A DNA stretch of 64,000 nucleotides from Liolophura sinensis (GCF_032854445.1 NC_088297.1:7241375-7305374), one strand, 5' to 3'; positions 10,640-23,880 are shown, counted from the stretch's first letter. The notes: generated by a model not told the origin, from the letters alone. Numbers and translations: made by a program.

Positions 10640-12960
10640 TTTTCATTAAAAAGTTAGCCAAATCAGGGGAACTGTAACAGATTGGTGAGAGCCAAACCCT
10701 TGTCTCCGTTTTATGAGAATGCAAGTTGCCCAAATCAGAGGAACTGGCAGAAATTGGTGACACCTAAACATTTTCCTCCGTTGTATGAGGATACAAGTGA
10801 ACCGAATCAGGGAAACTCTCACAGATTTCTCACAGACAAACCTTTTTCTCGGTTTTATAACAATAGACAATTCCCAGAGCAGAGAAACTGTCACAGATTG
10901 GTGACCGCTAATGCCTTCCCCCGGCTGTATGACAATACCATTTAGGCCGAATCATGGGAAGTGTCACAGATTGGTGACACCCAAACTCTTTTCCCCGTTT
11001 TAGAACAACACAACTGATCCAAAGCAGGGGAACTGTTACAGATCGGTGATACCCAAACCATTTTCCCCGTTTTATCACAGCACAAGTGAGCAAAATCAGG
11101 GGAACTGTTACAAATTGGTGACAGCCAAACCTTTTCCCCAGTTTTATGACAATACCATTTCGCCAAATCAAGGCAACTGTCACAGCTTGGTGACACCCAA
11201 AGCATTTCCCCCGTTTAATGACAACACTAGTGAGCCGAATGAGGGGAACTGTCACAGATTTGTGACAGCCAAATTAGCGGAACTTTCACAGATCTGTGTC
11301 AGACAAAGCTTTTGCCTGTTTTATGATCCTCCAAGTTTGGTGAATAGGAAGAAGTGTCTCAGGTTGATGACACCGAAAACTTTTCTCCGGTTTTATACTA
11401 AAACACGCTTGCTAAGTCAGAGGAACTCTCACAGACTGGTGACACCCAAATCCTTTCCCGTTTCGTGACAAAACCAGCTACCCAAATCAGAGAAACTGTC
11501 ACAGATTGGTGACAATCAAACCTTTTTGACCGTTTCATGACAATACACGCTACCCAAATCGGTGGAACTGCTACAGATTGGTGACACCCAAACCCTTTTC
11601 CTTGTTTTATGACAATACACCCTTGGTGAATCTGGCGAACTGTCAAAGATAGGTGACAGCCTAACCATTTCCCCCTTTTTAGGACCATACAATTTTGCCG
11701 AATCCGGGGTACTGTCAAAGATTGATAAGAGCTAAATTCTTTTCCCAGTTTTAGGACGAGAGACGTTGTCTAGATGAGGCGAATTGACGGAAATTGGTGA
11801 CAGTCAAACTATTTCCCCGTTTTAGAACTATACAATTTTGCGGAATCCGAAGAACTGTCAAAGATTGATGACGGCTATATTCATTTCTCCGTTTTATGAC
11901 AATAGTTAGTCAAATGAGGGGAATTGTCAGAGATGGGTGAGAGCCAAACCCTTTTCCTACATTATAAAAATACAATTTGGACGAATCCGGGGAACTGTCA
12001 CAGATTGGTGACACCCAAACACCTTTCCCCGTTTTATGACAACAGAAGTTAGCCAAATCAGGGGAACTGTAACACATTGGTGACAGCCAAACCGTTCTCT
12101 CCGTTTTATGGGATTACAAGTTGCCCAAATCAGAGGAACTGGCAGAAATTGGTGACACCGGAACATTTTCCTCCTTTTCATGAGGATACAAGTGAACCGA
12201 ATCAGGGAAGCTCTCGCAGATTTCCCACAGACAAACCCTTTTCTCGGTTTTATGACAATAGACGATTCCCAGATCAGAGAAACTGTCACAGATTGGTGAC
12301 CGCCAATCCCTTCTCCCAGTTGTATGACGATACCATTTAGACCGAATCACGGGAACGTCACAGATTGGTGACACCCAAACTCTTTTCCCCGTCTTAGAGC
12401 AACACAAGTGAGCCAATTCAGGGGAACTGTTACAGATTGGTGACATACAAACCATTTCCCCCGTTTTATGACAACACAAGTGAGCAAAAATCACGGGAAA
12501 TGTCAAAGATTGGTGACAGCCAAACCTTTTCCCCCCCTTTTTTGACAATACCAATTCGCCTAATCAGGGGAACTGTTACCAAACTATTTCCCCCGTTTTA
12601 TGACAAAGAACACAAGTGAGCTAAATCAGGGGAACTGTCACGGATTTGTGACAGCCAAGTCAGAGTAAATGCCACAGATTGGTGACAGACAAAAGTTTTG
12701 CCCTGTTTTATGATCTTCCAAGTTTATTAAATGAGAACAGGTGTCTTAGATTGATGACACCGAAACCTTTTATTTGATTTTATGACAATACACGCTTGCT
12801 ATGTCAGAGGAACTGTCGAATCCGGGGAATTGTCACAGATTGGTCACAGCCAAACACTTTTTCCCGTTTGATGGCAATAAAGGATTCCCTACTCAGAGGA
12901 ACTGTCACAGCTTGGTGACAGTCAAACCTTTGTGACTGTTTCATGACAACAGAGCCTAAC
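10640..12960. repeat. 72-bp tandem array with internal hairpin, ~32 units
   Basis: The unit is close to GGGGAACTGTCACAGATTGG-TGACAGCCAAACCC-TTTTCCCCGTTTTATGACAA-TACAAGTGAGCCAAATCA. Spacing is 72 bp where measured (for example 11,045, 11,117 and 11,189). Each unit carries the inverted repeat CTGTCAC-N6-GTGACAG or a decayed form of it. Because 72 is divisible by 3, both strands show 24-residue repeated peptides, but indels switch the frame and stops interrupt it, so I do not call a protein. Smaller arrays are at about 26,700-26,880, 29,835-30,180 and 31,395-31,745. Confidence 0.92.
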
Positions 12961-12967
12961 CAAATCA

Positions 12968-13131
12968 GAGTAACAGATTTTGAGAAAGTGAAAACTTGGG
13001 TGTGACAATGGACACCATTTGAAACACCTTTAAATTGCTTCTTGCCACGGAAGCCGGTATCTGACATAATTATACCAAACGCCATTTACAACCTATTTAA
13101 ATAGGGATTTTACGTAACCCTGCTTTCTGGA
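12968..13131. repeat. ~165-bp dispersed repeat next to the 72-bp array
   Basis: It matches 25,918-26,088 (shared words: AACTTGGGTGTG, ACACCTTTAAATTGC, CCGGTATCTGACAT, GCCATTTACAACC, GATTTTACGTAA) with about 15-20% difference by eye. It borders the 72-bp array here and lies about 600 bp from a smaller 72-bp array in the other copy, so the two may travel together. Confidence 0.75.
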
Positions 13132-13139
13132 CAAAAATC

Positions 13140-14051
13140 TGTCTGCAAAAATGTGGAAAATGGAATCGCCATGTCTCAAAGAGTTATACCCCCTGTTTTC
13201 TTCATTTGCCTAAAGTATTCATGGAATTTGCTTCCTTCTTTAATTTACATCATACAAAACATGCTAACTTCCAGTACTACAGGTTTTTTAATAATGAATA
13301 TATTCACCGTCTCCACTATACTTATTTTGTTTGTATAATAACACATTTTGCCTCTCAATATTATAATTATTAATGTCAGGCTATTATCATCATTTTTTTC
13401 ATGATGTTTGGTTTTTCGTGCTGTTAATTCTTCAGAAACAACCTTACCTTTACCACAGTCCTGGAGTATTGGATATCTGGGGACAAACCAAGTGAATTGC
13501 ATTATTGCCAGAGACCAAAACGAATAGTTACACCACAGATTGGCAGACCAGGGTGGACAAAAACAACCCACTGTGAGTACGACATAACATATGGATAAGG
13601 GGAGGTAACTCAGCCATTTCTGTGGCATGCAAAGCACTGTTATTCATTAAAACTTGATTAACTGTCGGTCTTTGCACTCCATTAGCAGAAAATTATTACC
13701 AATTACCTATTTTTATGGACACTTTATGCTACATTAGTGTAGAAAATTTGTCTTTTCGTATCAGTGACTGGGAGTGATTCCCAACCTTCATTTTAACTGA
13801 TTTCTTCTGTGTCAAATTTTTATCCGTGCATGAATATACAAGAAAGCAATCTTACATACTCTTCCTTTCATGTGTAGGACATCAATCCACTTCTTAATTG
13901 AAAGCATATATTATTTCCACTTTTGGCACCTAGAAAATATCTCATACTCCTAATAAGCTGTTCATGACACACAGTAATAGCTTCGCTTTCGAACCATCTT
14001 TTGACATTATTAAAAAACATGTCTTCTTGCAAAGAGTCTAAGCTGTCACTC
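13140..14051. other. AT-rich spacer with one dispersed module
   Basis: It holds the ~110-bp module at 13,525-13,640 (GGATAAGGGGAGGTAACTCAG) and otherwise nothing I can assign. The minus-strand open frame of 130 codons here runs across the module and shows no domain. Confidence 0.6.
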
Positions 14052-16669
14052 TCTTATACACATTCAACAACGTCATCAGCATGAAATAATGCAGTCTCTC
14101 ACAGGAAGTCTATTATTGGTTTTCAAAGACCTAAATAATGGATATTATACAGAGGCACATAAATCTGAAACTGTTTTTACAGTGACAGTGGTTAAATTTT
14201 TCACAAAACTGGCTCAACAGTACCTGAACAAATATACTGGACCAGCTAAACATTGAGCAGACTTGGTGTCACAGACCAACAGGAAAATGAAGCCCTACTT
14301 ATCATAGCCATTTAACTTCATCTTCCTCTCAGCTGTCATCATAATGCTCACATCCATGTTCATGAAGCATACACAGCTTAGTGCCATCTGTGAAAACAAG
14401 AGGTTTGGTCTTCATCTGGTTTTCATCTGGTCAAATACTTTTGAACGTTTGAACGAATACCTGCCCCGATGGCTCACTTGGTAGAGCGTCTGTTTCGAGC
14501 GGTAGATCCAAGCTCCATCCTGGGTTGGGTCACACACGCATTGAGTCCAGTATTAAGGGGATAGTGCAACGACTTGTTAGCCTGTATCAGTATTATGCTT
14601 TGGGCCGGACGCCTCGCTTACCTTCAGGAAGTCGTCTCTGTCAAGCAGCACTAGATAAAAGAGCAGTGGAAATCCATCCTGCAACAAGGAGGCACATTAC
14701 ACGTACATGCACTCTAAGGAATCCTCTGTTGTTGTATCAATGCAAAATTGTTAAGTACAACGTTAAATCCTAACCACTCAATCAGTCAGTAAAACATTTA
14801 CACATATAATATGCAACCTTCTTCATTTTCATGCGTGTCAAATTTGCTTAGAATTTACAAAATACCCACATGAAAATTGTTACAGTCACAGTTTACATTA
14901 CAAGCCTTCAATCCCAATTAACTTTATGTACACAGGAGTTATCCTTGATCTGTTTCCATCGTCGTATGACTGAAACATTGTTGTGTACGACGCTAAACCC
15001 CAAGCACTCACTCCTTGATCTGTTTAAGCTCAGATTCAGGATAATTAACAAACGCATCCATACAGAAGACTTGCATACATTATTATTTCATTTATTGTCA
15101 GTCTTATTCTTTTCTGATCAGGTATCCTGTACTTTGCAGTTCTTCAAAACTATTCTCAGGTGAATTTTTACACTCTTATCCTCAATTAGTCATGTCACAT
15201 TTCTACTAATTTTTGAAAAGCACTTTCAGACACAAGTTTGGCATCATCGATTTGTTCTTTTATTATCACTTCTGCCTTCATTCTAGGCCATGTTGCTCAG
15301 ATTTCACAAACTTTTCTGCAAAGGTCAGGCTATCTTTGTGTAACTTCAAAATCATTTGGAAGACCATCGCATACTGACATGACTTTTGCACATCTCAGGA
15401 TTTCGTACATTGTCATTGCTTGCAGCTTTCAGTATTTTGTGATTTCCACAAACTCCTTTAAAAAGATTTTTGAAAACCAGCTCAATCCATGCCTTAAGTG
15501 CAATATGGCAGGACAAAATAGCTGTCATTCGCTCCATCCATGCCTAACATTTGTACAGTTCTTGTCTTTACACTTTTCAGAACATTTACATCTGTGTTAA
15601 AATTACATGTCTTTTCTTAAGGATTCTACTCTCTGTTTCATGTCAGCATGAACTATTTTCTGTTTGCTTTATACTTCTTCAGCTCTTCACTATCCTGGAG
15701 GATATTGATAAGTGAAAGTTGAAAATGGCCATCCACTGCTATACACAAACCTGTTTCTTACCAGCGTGACGTTTTCTGTCATCCCTTTATTTACACATTC
15801 ATTTACAGTTTTCAGTCATTTCTTTCATGACTTCATTATATCAACATGGACTGTATTGAACTGTCAGCAGAGTTTTCATCTGTTAACATCAACTGCATAT
15901 ATTGTGCATATGGCTCAAAGAGTTATTCCCCTTGTTTCTCGTCTTTTCAGAGATAATTAAAAAGCTTCTCTTTATTTATTGCTTCACAACAGACAGGGAG
16001 AGCAAAACTATACTTACACATACTTTTCAATTCACGGTAGATTAAGCTTTCAAAACACATATATATTTTCTTCCTTAATTTAAAAATTATGCCTTAGTTA
16101 CACAAAATTACAGAGTTTTGTGGTTAGAATATTTACAGTTCAAATGGTGATATTTTCTGGTTTAATCTTTCATATATTGCTTTTCACATTTCATGGTCAA
16201 CAAGAATTGAACGTCTCAACATAAACCAAGTTCATCTCATTATGAAAAACAAGAAAACAAAATGTTACACCACAGATTGACCAGCCTTGATACATGTGAA
16301 CAGCCCACTCCGAGGAAGGCCTTACACATGGGTAAAGGGAGGTAACTCTGCCATTTCCGTCAGGCAACTGGTACACTGGTTTGAAAGATCTATTTTACCA
16401 ACAATGTCCTATTTTCTCCCACAAGCTAATGTAAGAAAATGTCTTTTATTTGATATACTCTGTTAAATATAAACTTCCACATCTAATTAGTGGATGGGAC
16501 ATGTTCTGTTATAATGTCTTTAGGATAGGACATGTTCTGTTATAATGTCTTTAGGATAGGACATGTTCTGTTATAATGTCTTTATGATAGGACATGTTCT
16601 ATTATTATGTCTTTAGGATAGGATGTGTTCTATTATTATGTCATTCTAATTTCTTTCTCTCCTCCATCA
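14052..16669. repeat. Segmental duplication block C, copy 2
   Basis: This is the second copy of 6,532-9,081. It carries the same full SINE (14,461-14,790), truncated SINE tail with target-site repeats (about 14,942-15,025) and module (16,264-16,380), and a longer 31-bp array. Short indels mark the divergence, for example loss of AGCAGAACT near 15,430 and an inserted TAATTAAAAAGCTTCTC near 15,955. No gene is supported. Confidence 0.92.
16494..16645 (+). repeat. 31-bp tandem repeat, ~5 units
   Basis: Expanded version of the array at 8,970-9,055; the last units end in the diverged GGATGTGTTCTATTATTATG form, as in the shorter copy. Confidence 0.85.
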
Positions 16670-16993
16670 CATATGACGCAGCTCTAACGTGGTAACACAT
16701 TTCTTGATTTCATTGGTAAGGGTTGTATCTTTCATTGATGATGTTCATCAATAATTTGGTCATGGACTCTTACACATGTAACATAATAAAGTGTAGAGTA
16801 TTCCATAATGTTCGATTCTCTCCTCACGTGGAGCAGTAACAGGGCTATACACACTATTTATATTACACACAAGGAGCATTTCTAAAACTTCAGTAATGAC
16901 TGTTTTAACGTTTAGCATATGCATTCCATCTTGACAAGAATGTCTTTATCAACTTTTCTGCTATTCACATCATTTCATAGTCGAACATTTCGC
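16670..16993. other. Spacer without identifiable content
   Basis: Unique, moderately AT-rich sequence between block C copy 2 and a SINE. I see no open frame, repeat or RNA here. Confidence 0.5.
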
Positions 16994-17262
16994 GGGGCCT
17001 CCGTGGCTCAGTTCGTTAGCGCGCTAGCACAGCGTAATAATCCAGGAGTCTATCACCAATGCGGTCGCTGTTAGTTCGAGTCCAGCTCATGCAGGCTTCC
17101 TCTCCGGCCGTAAGTGGAAAGGTCTTATAGCAACCTGCAGATGGTCGTGGGTTTCCCTGAGAGCTCTGCCCAGTTTCCTCCCACCATAATGCTGGCCGCC
17201 GTCGTATAAGTGAAATATTCTCGAGTGCAGTGTAAAACCAAATCAAAATAAATAAGTAAATA
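16994..17262 (+). mobile_element. Full-length tRNA-derived SINE (CGTAAAACACCAAT family)
   Basis: The head GGGGCCTCCGTGGCTCAGTT carries a pol III A box, and TTAGTTCGAGTCC (about 17,070) carries a B box. The body includes GGAAAGGTCTTATAGCAACC, the conserved CCACCATAATGCTGGCCGCC segment and ATAAGTGAAATATTC, and ends CAAATCAAAATAAATAAGTAAA. It is the best reference copy in the window for the eroded or inverted copies listed elsewhere. I believe it falls in the MetaSINE-type group of animal SINEs but cannot confirm that. Confidence 0.9.
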
Positions 17263-17712
17263 TACCAGTGCTTGAGCAGTGGTACAAATTGTAAACCTGT
17301 TATGAGAGTGGAGTTGTGATTGGTGTATCTGAGTCTTCTTTCAGAGGCATTTAAGAATTGGGATGGTATAGATTGACAGAGGCATTAGAGGCATCTGAGG
17401 TAAATAACTGAACCATTCCACCAGATCACATTTCGTACAATACACGTCAAGTCTGCCTACATGTACCTCACATACAACACAGACAGGGCTGTTATGTCAT
17501 GTACCAATGGCCTCGGCCTGTGGTATAGGTATGGGGTCTGTCAACTTACTCTATGGTCACAATCCGCTATCACATGTGACGTACTGGAGCTTTATTTCAT
17601 CACTCACAATGACTCCACTGTTAGAGTCTGGAGACATGTTCTGTACATGTGCTTCTGTGCTCAATGAATAATACAATGCAGTCACAGTACCTGGGCACAA
17701 TTGGAATCATGA

Positions 17713-17730
17713 CCCCCCCCCCCCCCCCCC
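17713..17730 (+). repeat. Poly-C run (18 bp)
   Basis: Uninterrupted C18, hence G18 on the minus strand, which could form a quadruplex. Length is likely to vary between individuals and between sequencing runs. Confidence 0.9.
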
Positions 17731-17774
17731 GCCATTAGTGCATTTCCTCGGGAGGGATGAATGTACATCCCTGA

Positions 17775-18185
17775 TGAATGTTATTCTGTGTATTTTGGAA
17801 TGTCAAGTCGTTTTTTCGCTGCCAATCTGCCATTTTTGGTTTACAGGTGCATTTATCAGAATTATGGAAATTGTCTAACATTTGGGCAGGTATGAGTTTT
17901 AATGATGAAAGTTTGAAATTCCAGGCGAGAAGGCACGAGACCCTTAGTGACGAGGCTTCGGGTGACGTCCCCTTAGTGTTGCTAGGCACCCGTCCCAGCT
18001 GCCTCCATAGAAATGTCCAAATTTTGACAGTCTAGTTCTGTCAAGATTTTCATGGCTGTTTTCTCACAGCCTGAGCCCTGTTTGCACCAAAGCTTATTGA
18101 CCATGGAATGTTTGGGGCTGAGCTACAGCGCTAAACGTCAACATTGCCAATTATGGAAAGTTCATGCGGGTCTGAGGCCAGTTAT
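17775..18185. repeat. ~400-bp dispersed repeat, diverged copy
   Basis: It matches 20,722-21,125 and positions 1-210 (TTTGGGCAGGTATGAGTTTT, GATGAAAGTTTGAAATTC, CCCAGCTGCC, GAGCTACAGCGCTAAACGT). Open frames on both strands are not conserved in phase between copies. Confidence 0.8.
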
Positions 18186-18189
18186 TTTC

Positions 18190-20300
18190 AGCAGATGGTC
18201 TTCTCAGGTTAAATAGTGTGGCGGCTTACCATTGGGTGGAAATGTGACCACACATTCCCTTTTGAGGCCATTCTTTCTACACCCTTCAAGACTTTTGCAC
18301 ATCAAAAGTCCTACCTGATGTAGTTTTGGACGCTGACTCCAAATAGAGCAGGATTTCTAACCACAGCTACCAGCTTGAACCCTGGCATCGCTGCTTCAAC
18401 GGCTATATTTGTCTATTTGTTCTTTTTGACAAGAGACAGCTAAAGTATATTTTTTTTTGGCTCACTTTTTATTTTCCATTACAATTATCTTTTTTCAGTA
18501 CACGCAGGTTTTACAGGTAATGGCTAGAGCATGATCACATGATGATAATAGATTTAATAATAGATAGGACGGATGAACAGTACTGCCTTTTCGGTGGCTT
18601 AACCAACATTAGCGGACCAGGCGTATCGTAGCGTCTGCTACTTGTTAGGCCTACCTTGTGCCTGTCAGATTGCTGAAATACACTTTCTATCTGTGCCTTT
18701 GACTGATGCCTGTGTTTATCTCTTACCATCCATATAATTATTCTACAGTGTGCAAAAGCAGACGAATGACTACATGTGTACAATTTTGTCTTTCTGGGAA
18801 ATCAGGGAATCCCAAAGTACTGTTCCCTGACGTGTTCTACAAGCCTTCAGAAAGACGATTAGAATGAAAAAAAAAGAAATGGAAATAGGCTATGGAGGCA
18901 AGGGATTCTACATCAACAGTGTTTAGGGTATCTGCAGGTGGACTCTCTAGTGGATATCTCAGGATTCAAGGTGCTAGACCAATCAAATGCCTATAGAATG
19001 TCAATTGGGCACTATATGTTGCCAACCCCATGTGTAACTGGGCACACTAACCTCAACTTAACGATAATACAAAACTTTAGCTGCTGTTTTTAGTCTTACA
19101 CACTTATATTGGACCAGTACACCTTTTGAATTCACTTTTAAGTTGTTACTTTGCCTACGGCAGATTTCAGGACAATTGAATATCAACATCCTCACATAAG
19201 TACAGACACGACAGCACAAAGCAAGGCTTCGTGCTGACAAGCCAGAATGAATGAGAAAGCTCACTTAATGTCCAGACATACAGAGAAGGGGAGGTAACTC
19301 AGCCATTTCTGTTTCTAGGCAAGACGCTTTACCCTATTGACATGTAGGATCAAATACACGTCACTGCCACACTAGGGCAATTACATGATTTAGAACTTCC
19401 AGACTGTTTTACAGATTTATTTCCTACTTCTTAACACAGGTAGTGTAAAAACAGTCCTAGATATATGTTTCTAGCTTTAAGTAAATTCAGATTTGGTTCT
19501 AAATGCTCCTAAAGGTTATGCATTTGGATGAAACAAAATCATTCACTTGTTCTTATGGGTAGTGGTTATGCATACTGATATCTTCCGAGGCAAATTTTAA
19601 CTGACATTAATAATTTAAAGTTCAGTTGTCACATTTGGTAAAGCCCATTCGAGGAGAATTGTTGACCACATCATTACAGACTAGATGACACCTTGGATTG
19701 ACAAGCCAGTGGGGATATGAACAGCTCACTTAGGAGAAGGCCTGACTTGGGGAAGGGGAGGTAAGTCAGCCATTGCTATCACACAAGGTATAGTATTATG
19801 CATGTTGCGACAGTATTACAACACTGGAAAAAAGTATTTCACCTATGGAAGATTAAAAAATGGACAATAGCCCCAAAGGAGGCTGAAAGAGCACTGGACT
19901 GAGACATGCTACATGTATCAATGGAGTTCCAATACAGTCACATACTTCCAAAATAAAAGTGGAGATGGACCATGAAGTTGTCAAAGTAAAACAACAATAG
20001 GAGAAGATGCAGGTAAGCAGAGAAAGGGTAGCTTAGGATACAGGCACCTGGGTATGCCAGGGAGGGTCTATAGCTCAAGAGCTGGAAGCCAAAAGAAGAA
20101 CTAAGACGAAAGGTTGGCCTCAGGATGGACAACAGATCTTCTTAGATGAACAACATTACGCGACAAGAGGTGCCAGTGCAGGTGTGGATGTTGAAGATTT
20201 CGACTTACCCATTCATCATGTGAAAATTACTGATCTACGCCAAAATGAATGTTTCGAGCTTGTCTCTCAAATATGGCTTTCATGACTTTTGCCTGGTTTA
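18190..20300. other. Spacer with two dispersed modules, no supported gene
   Basis: The modules at 19,230-19,330 and 19,685-19,800 each end in AAGGGGAGGTAA(C/G)TCAGCCATT. The open frames here (68-82 codons) show no domain or conservation. The rest is unremarkable AT-rich DNA. Confidence 0.6.
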
Positions 20301-20304
20301 TGCA

Positions 20305-20430
20305 TATATTGAACTGGGATCTACCTAGGTGAGTGGGGTCTGCAAGCCGTTCAGCTTCCTCAAAGGCTTCGCCAATCGGATGCAGTCCTCCACTCCCTTG
20401 GCTGACCTAGAACCCCCGTCAGTGGTACGC
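20305..20430 (-). pseudogene. Diverged transposase-like fragment (outgroup copy)
   Basis: The minus strand reads TTDGGSRSAKGVED and then, after a frameshift, ERLADPTHLGRSQF. These line up with TTDGDGKSAAGVEK and RLADPVHLGRSQF in the four closer copies. DNA identity is low, but the residues and their order are kept, which supports former protein-coding status. The D of DGD is G here, and the frame is broken. Confidence 0.4.
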
Positions 20431-23059
20431 TACTATGCCATTTGATATTTTCAATGGTATGCACACTACAAATCTTTTAACTCTGTGCTTGAGAGTTATG
20501 AGAGGCAGACAAACAGACATATTTCCAAGATAGAGGTACCCCAACTTACATTCCTCCTACTCAAAAGTTTTTGCATGTATCAAGCCCTAAGGTTGTGTGT
20601 TAGGTTGAGAGATGGTAGGAATCATGTGGTGCAAGAATTATTGGTTTTGACAAAAGTTGGCTGGAGTGATAGGACACAGACGCCCATTAGGCTACAACTT
20701 CCGTTTTTCGAAAGGGACGAACGTTATTCTGTGTATTTTAGGGTGTACAGTCTTTTTATCGCTGCCAGCCTGCCCGTTTTTGTGTACAGGTGCATGCTTG
20801 GTAGCAAACTGATGGAAATTGTCTAAGCTTTGGGCAGGTATGAGTTTTAATGATGAAAGGTTGAAATTCTGGTCGAGAGGACACAAGGAGACAGGTGGGG
20901 ATGAGGCTGCGAGTGACGTCCCCTTGGCCTTGCTAAGCACCTCTCCCAGCTGCCGGCATAGAAAGGTCCAGATTTTCACGGTCAGCCTATGTCAAGATTT
21001 TTATGGCTTCTTTCTCACAGGCTGGGCCAGGTATGCACGAAAGCTTACTGACTACGGAATGTTTGTGACTGAGCTACGGCGCTAAACGTTAACATTGTCG
21101 CTTATGGAAAACTAATGGGGGTCTGTGACCTGTACTGACAGTTGTTCCAAAATACGTAATGTGTCACTGTGAGCTCAGATTTCGCAACAGCCTGATAATT
21201 TTTGCTGGGCAATCCACGGCGGATACACAGATCTCGTTGACATTCTGCGGGACCATGTTCACTTTCCAAAAAGTGGTACGTGTGAGAAAAATTTTTACCA
21301 TGAACGCAGTCTGTGTCCCTATGTAGGCATGATGGCTTTCTGGTATTCAGTACTATAAAGATATTATACAAAACTGTTTCAGTGAAGTCTTTTCAAAGTA
21401 TGTTTATATACTTTCAGATACTGTGCGGCCCCAGCGATCACTTAAGAAGCGTGCAGATAAGCCACATGGGCCTAATATGTTAGTCCCAGATTTACAGTGG
21501 GCCTAATGTATTAGTCCCAGATTTACAGTGGGCTTACAGGCTACGTCTTGTTAGTTTTTACCAAGCACAAATACCTGTTAAGTACTGGTATTTTTAAATA
21601 ATTAAGTACAGGACATTTACTTTTTGTGTTTTTAATCCACATGAAATCCTAAATTATGATAGCTACATAAAGAAAATTCTGCTTCGAACTTTTTCTTTAT
21701 TAAGATCCAGTTTATGTCCACTTTTTATTTTATTGGACGAGAATGGGTGTACTGTTGTTCAGAGGGATCCCAACTTTACGGCGGACCCGCTGTCAACTTC
21801 ACGGACCCGCTGGCAACTTTATGGACCCACTGGCAACTCTACTTACATCCTCACAAACAAACAAACAAACAAACATCAAACACAAACCGACATGGTGGAA
21901 ATACTCCGCATTAGAGGTATGTTATGGAATAAAAATTCATTTCAGTATTATTTATTTGTTCATTTGATTGGTGTGTAACACATTGCTAAAAAAATAATGA
22001 ACTTTTACGACTGCAGGCAGCATTATGGTCGGAGACAGCCGGGGAAAGCCAGGATTCCTGGCAAACCTCACATACGGCAGGGGAGGAAGCCAGCATAAGC
22101 TGGACTTTAAATCACAGCGAGCAAGGAGGCCCAAATTTAAATGGAAAGAGAATCATATATTGATGTGTAGGTTAAGAGTTTAATGTGTAGATGCCCTTCA
22201 TTTATGTCGCAGGTGACAGGAGTTTTTTTTCCTTGCTAACAAGTGTTTGTTTAACATATAAATACTTCCTGTTTAATCATTCCTCAGCATGTCTCTGCAC
22301 GGGCAGAATCAAGTCTCTCTGTTTTCAGTATCCACTATTTTATATTTCACCATAATGCTGACCTCCCTTGCATAAGTGAAATATTCTTGAGTACAGCATA
22401 AAACACCAATCAAATAAATAAATAAAATTTAGACTTGATTTAATTGCCTGTGATTTGTGAGAGCTCTCAACAGATGACAGGCATTGGAAGAGCAGTTATG
22501 GATTATTACAGAATTCCTGATACACTAAGACCAGACAAATCGGGACACACAAACACACCTTCCCTGAATCACAGATTTTATGCACTTTTTGGCAAGAAAG
22601 TCAGAATTTCATCTGAAAATTAAATGCATTTTTAAGTTCAAATTTCAACTTAAATGGCAAGACTGTCATGCTTCCTACTCAGTTCAAACAGCTTTCAAAA
22701 TTGAAATTTTTCTTACATTCTTCTGTCCAATGATTTGAGAGCACATTCTCAGATAAAATTCCGTGGGACAAGGAGTATCATGCTCAGGGTTTTCAGCCCA
22801 GTAGCATTCAGGGCTCGCTGATTTTGATAGTTCTGAGAGTTAAAACATTTTAGTAAGTGGAAAACTGATTGTGGCCTGGCAGCTAATCACGTCATAGGAT
22901 GTGTGTGTCCTGTTTTCATTTGTTTAGTCATGGTTTTCACTAAGCCCATAGCGATAGTTGAGAAGGGATTAGTATTGGTCAACATCAGTGCGCGAAGGAA
23001 ATTTATAGGCTTTTTGCCTTACAAAAATAAAGAGAGAAAAATTTTGTGTTGCTTTACAT

Positions 23060-23490
23060 GAGTGATCATGAGCATTACTGCTTCCCCTTGTGTAGAAATG
23101 CTTTGCTACATGTCAAGTACATTACTGTTTCACCTTGAGTGGAAATGCTTTGCTACATGTCGTGCGCATTACTCTTTCCCTTTGTGTGGAAATTTTCTGA
23201 TACATGTCAAGCAGATTACTGTTTGCCTTTGTGTGGAAATGCTTTCCTACATGTCATGCGCATTACTATTTCCCTTTGTGGGGAAATGCTTTGCTACATG
23301 TCATGTGCATTACTGTTTCACCTTGTGTGGAAATACTTTGCTACATGTCATGTGCATTACTGTTTCACCCTGTGGGGAAATACTTTGCTACATGTAATGT
23401 GCATTACTGTTTCACCTTGTGGAGAAGTGCTTTACTACATGTCATGTGCATTACTGTTTCACCTTGTTGGGAAATGCTTTGCTACATTTT
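23060..23490 (+). repeat. 47-bp minisatellite (family A), copy 4
   Basis: Same unit series as 2,520-2,960 with a few base differences, for example CAGATTACTG where the other copies have CAGATTAATG. Nine units by word count. Confidence 0.9.
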
Positions 23491-23699
23491 TCTTCAATCA
23501 TACAAATAAATAAACGTTTCTGTGCTTTTTCACAATATCTGTTGTAATATGGAGCTTTTTTTTTCTCAAAAGTACAGTGGATCAATGCTAGTGATTTTGT
23601 TCATTTTGTTCTTGTGGAATATCTCGTTAGCTCATGAAATATTACATTCTCTGTTTAAATGGAGATTTGTTTTGCTTTATGATTTTTTTTTTTTTAGTT

Positions 23700-23880
23700 T
23701 TAACATGAAGCACACCCTTCCTGATGGGTACCATGATACCTAATCGTTCTAAACTGTGACCTACCGAGGTGGACGGGGTCTGCTAGCCTGATCAATTGAA
23801 GCAGAAGGTCAGTGGCCTTCACAGCTTTTTCCACACCGGCAGCTGACTTCCGTCTCCATCAGTGGTCTCATAGTTGACCA
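23700..23880 (-). pseudogene. Transposase-like fragment (copy 4, frameshifted)
   Basis: Same fragment as at 3,168-3,395, but one C is missing in the ACTTCC/GTCTCC stretch near 23,848, which breaks the frame between TTDGDG and the GVEK part. The lesion is absent from the other copies. Confidence 0.4.

Noticed and set aside
10682-12554. 24-residue repeat peptides on both strands of the 72-bp array
   Set aside because: The frame changes through indels and stops occur often; the open frames follow from a 72-bp period.
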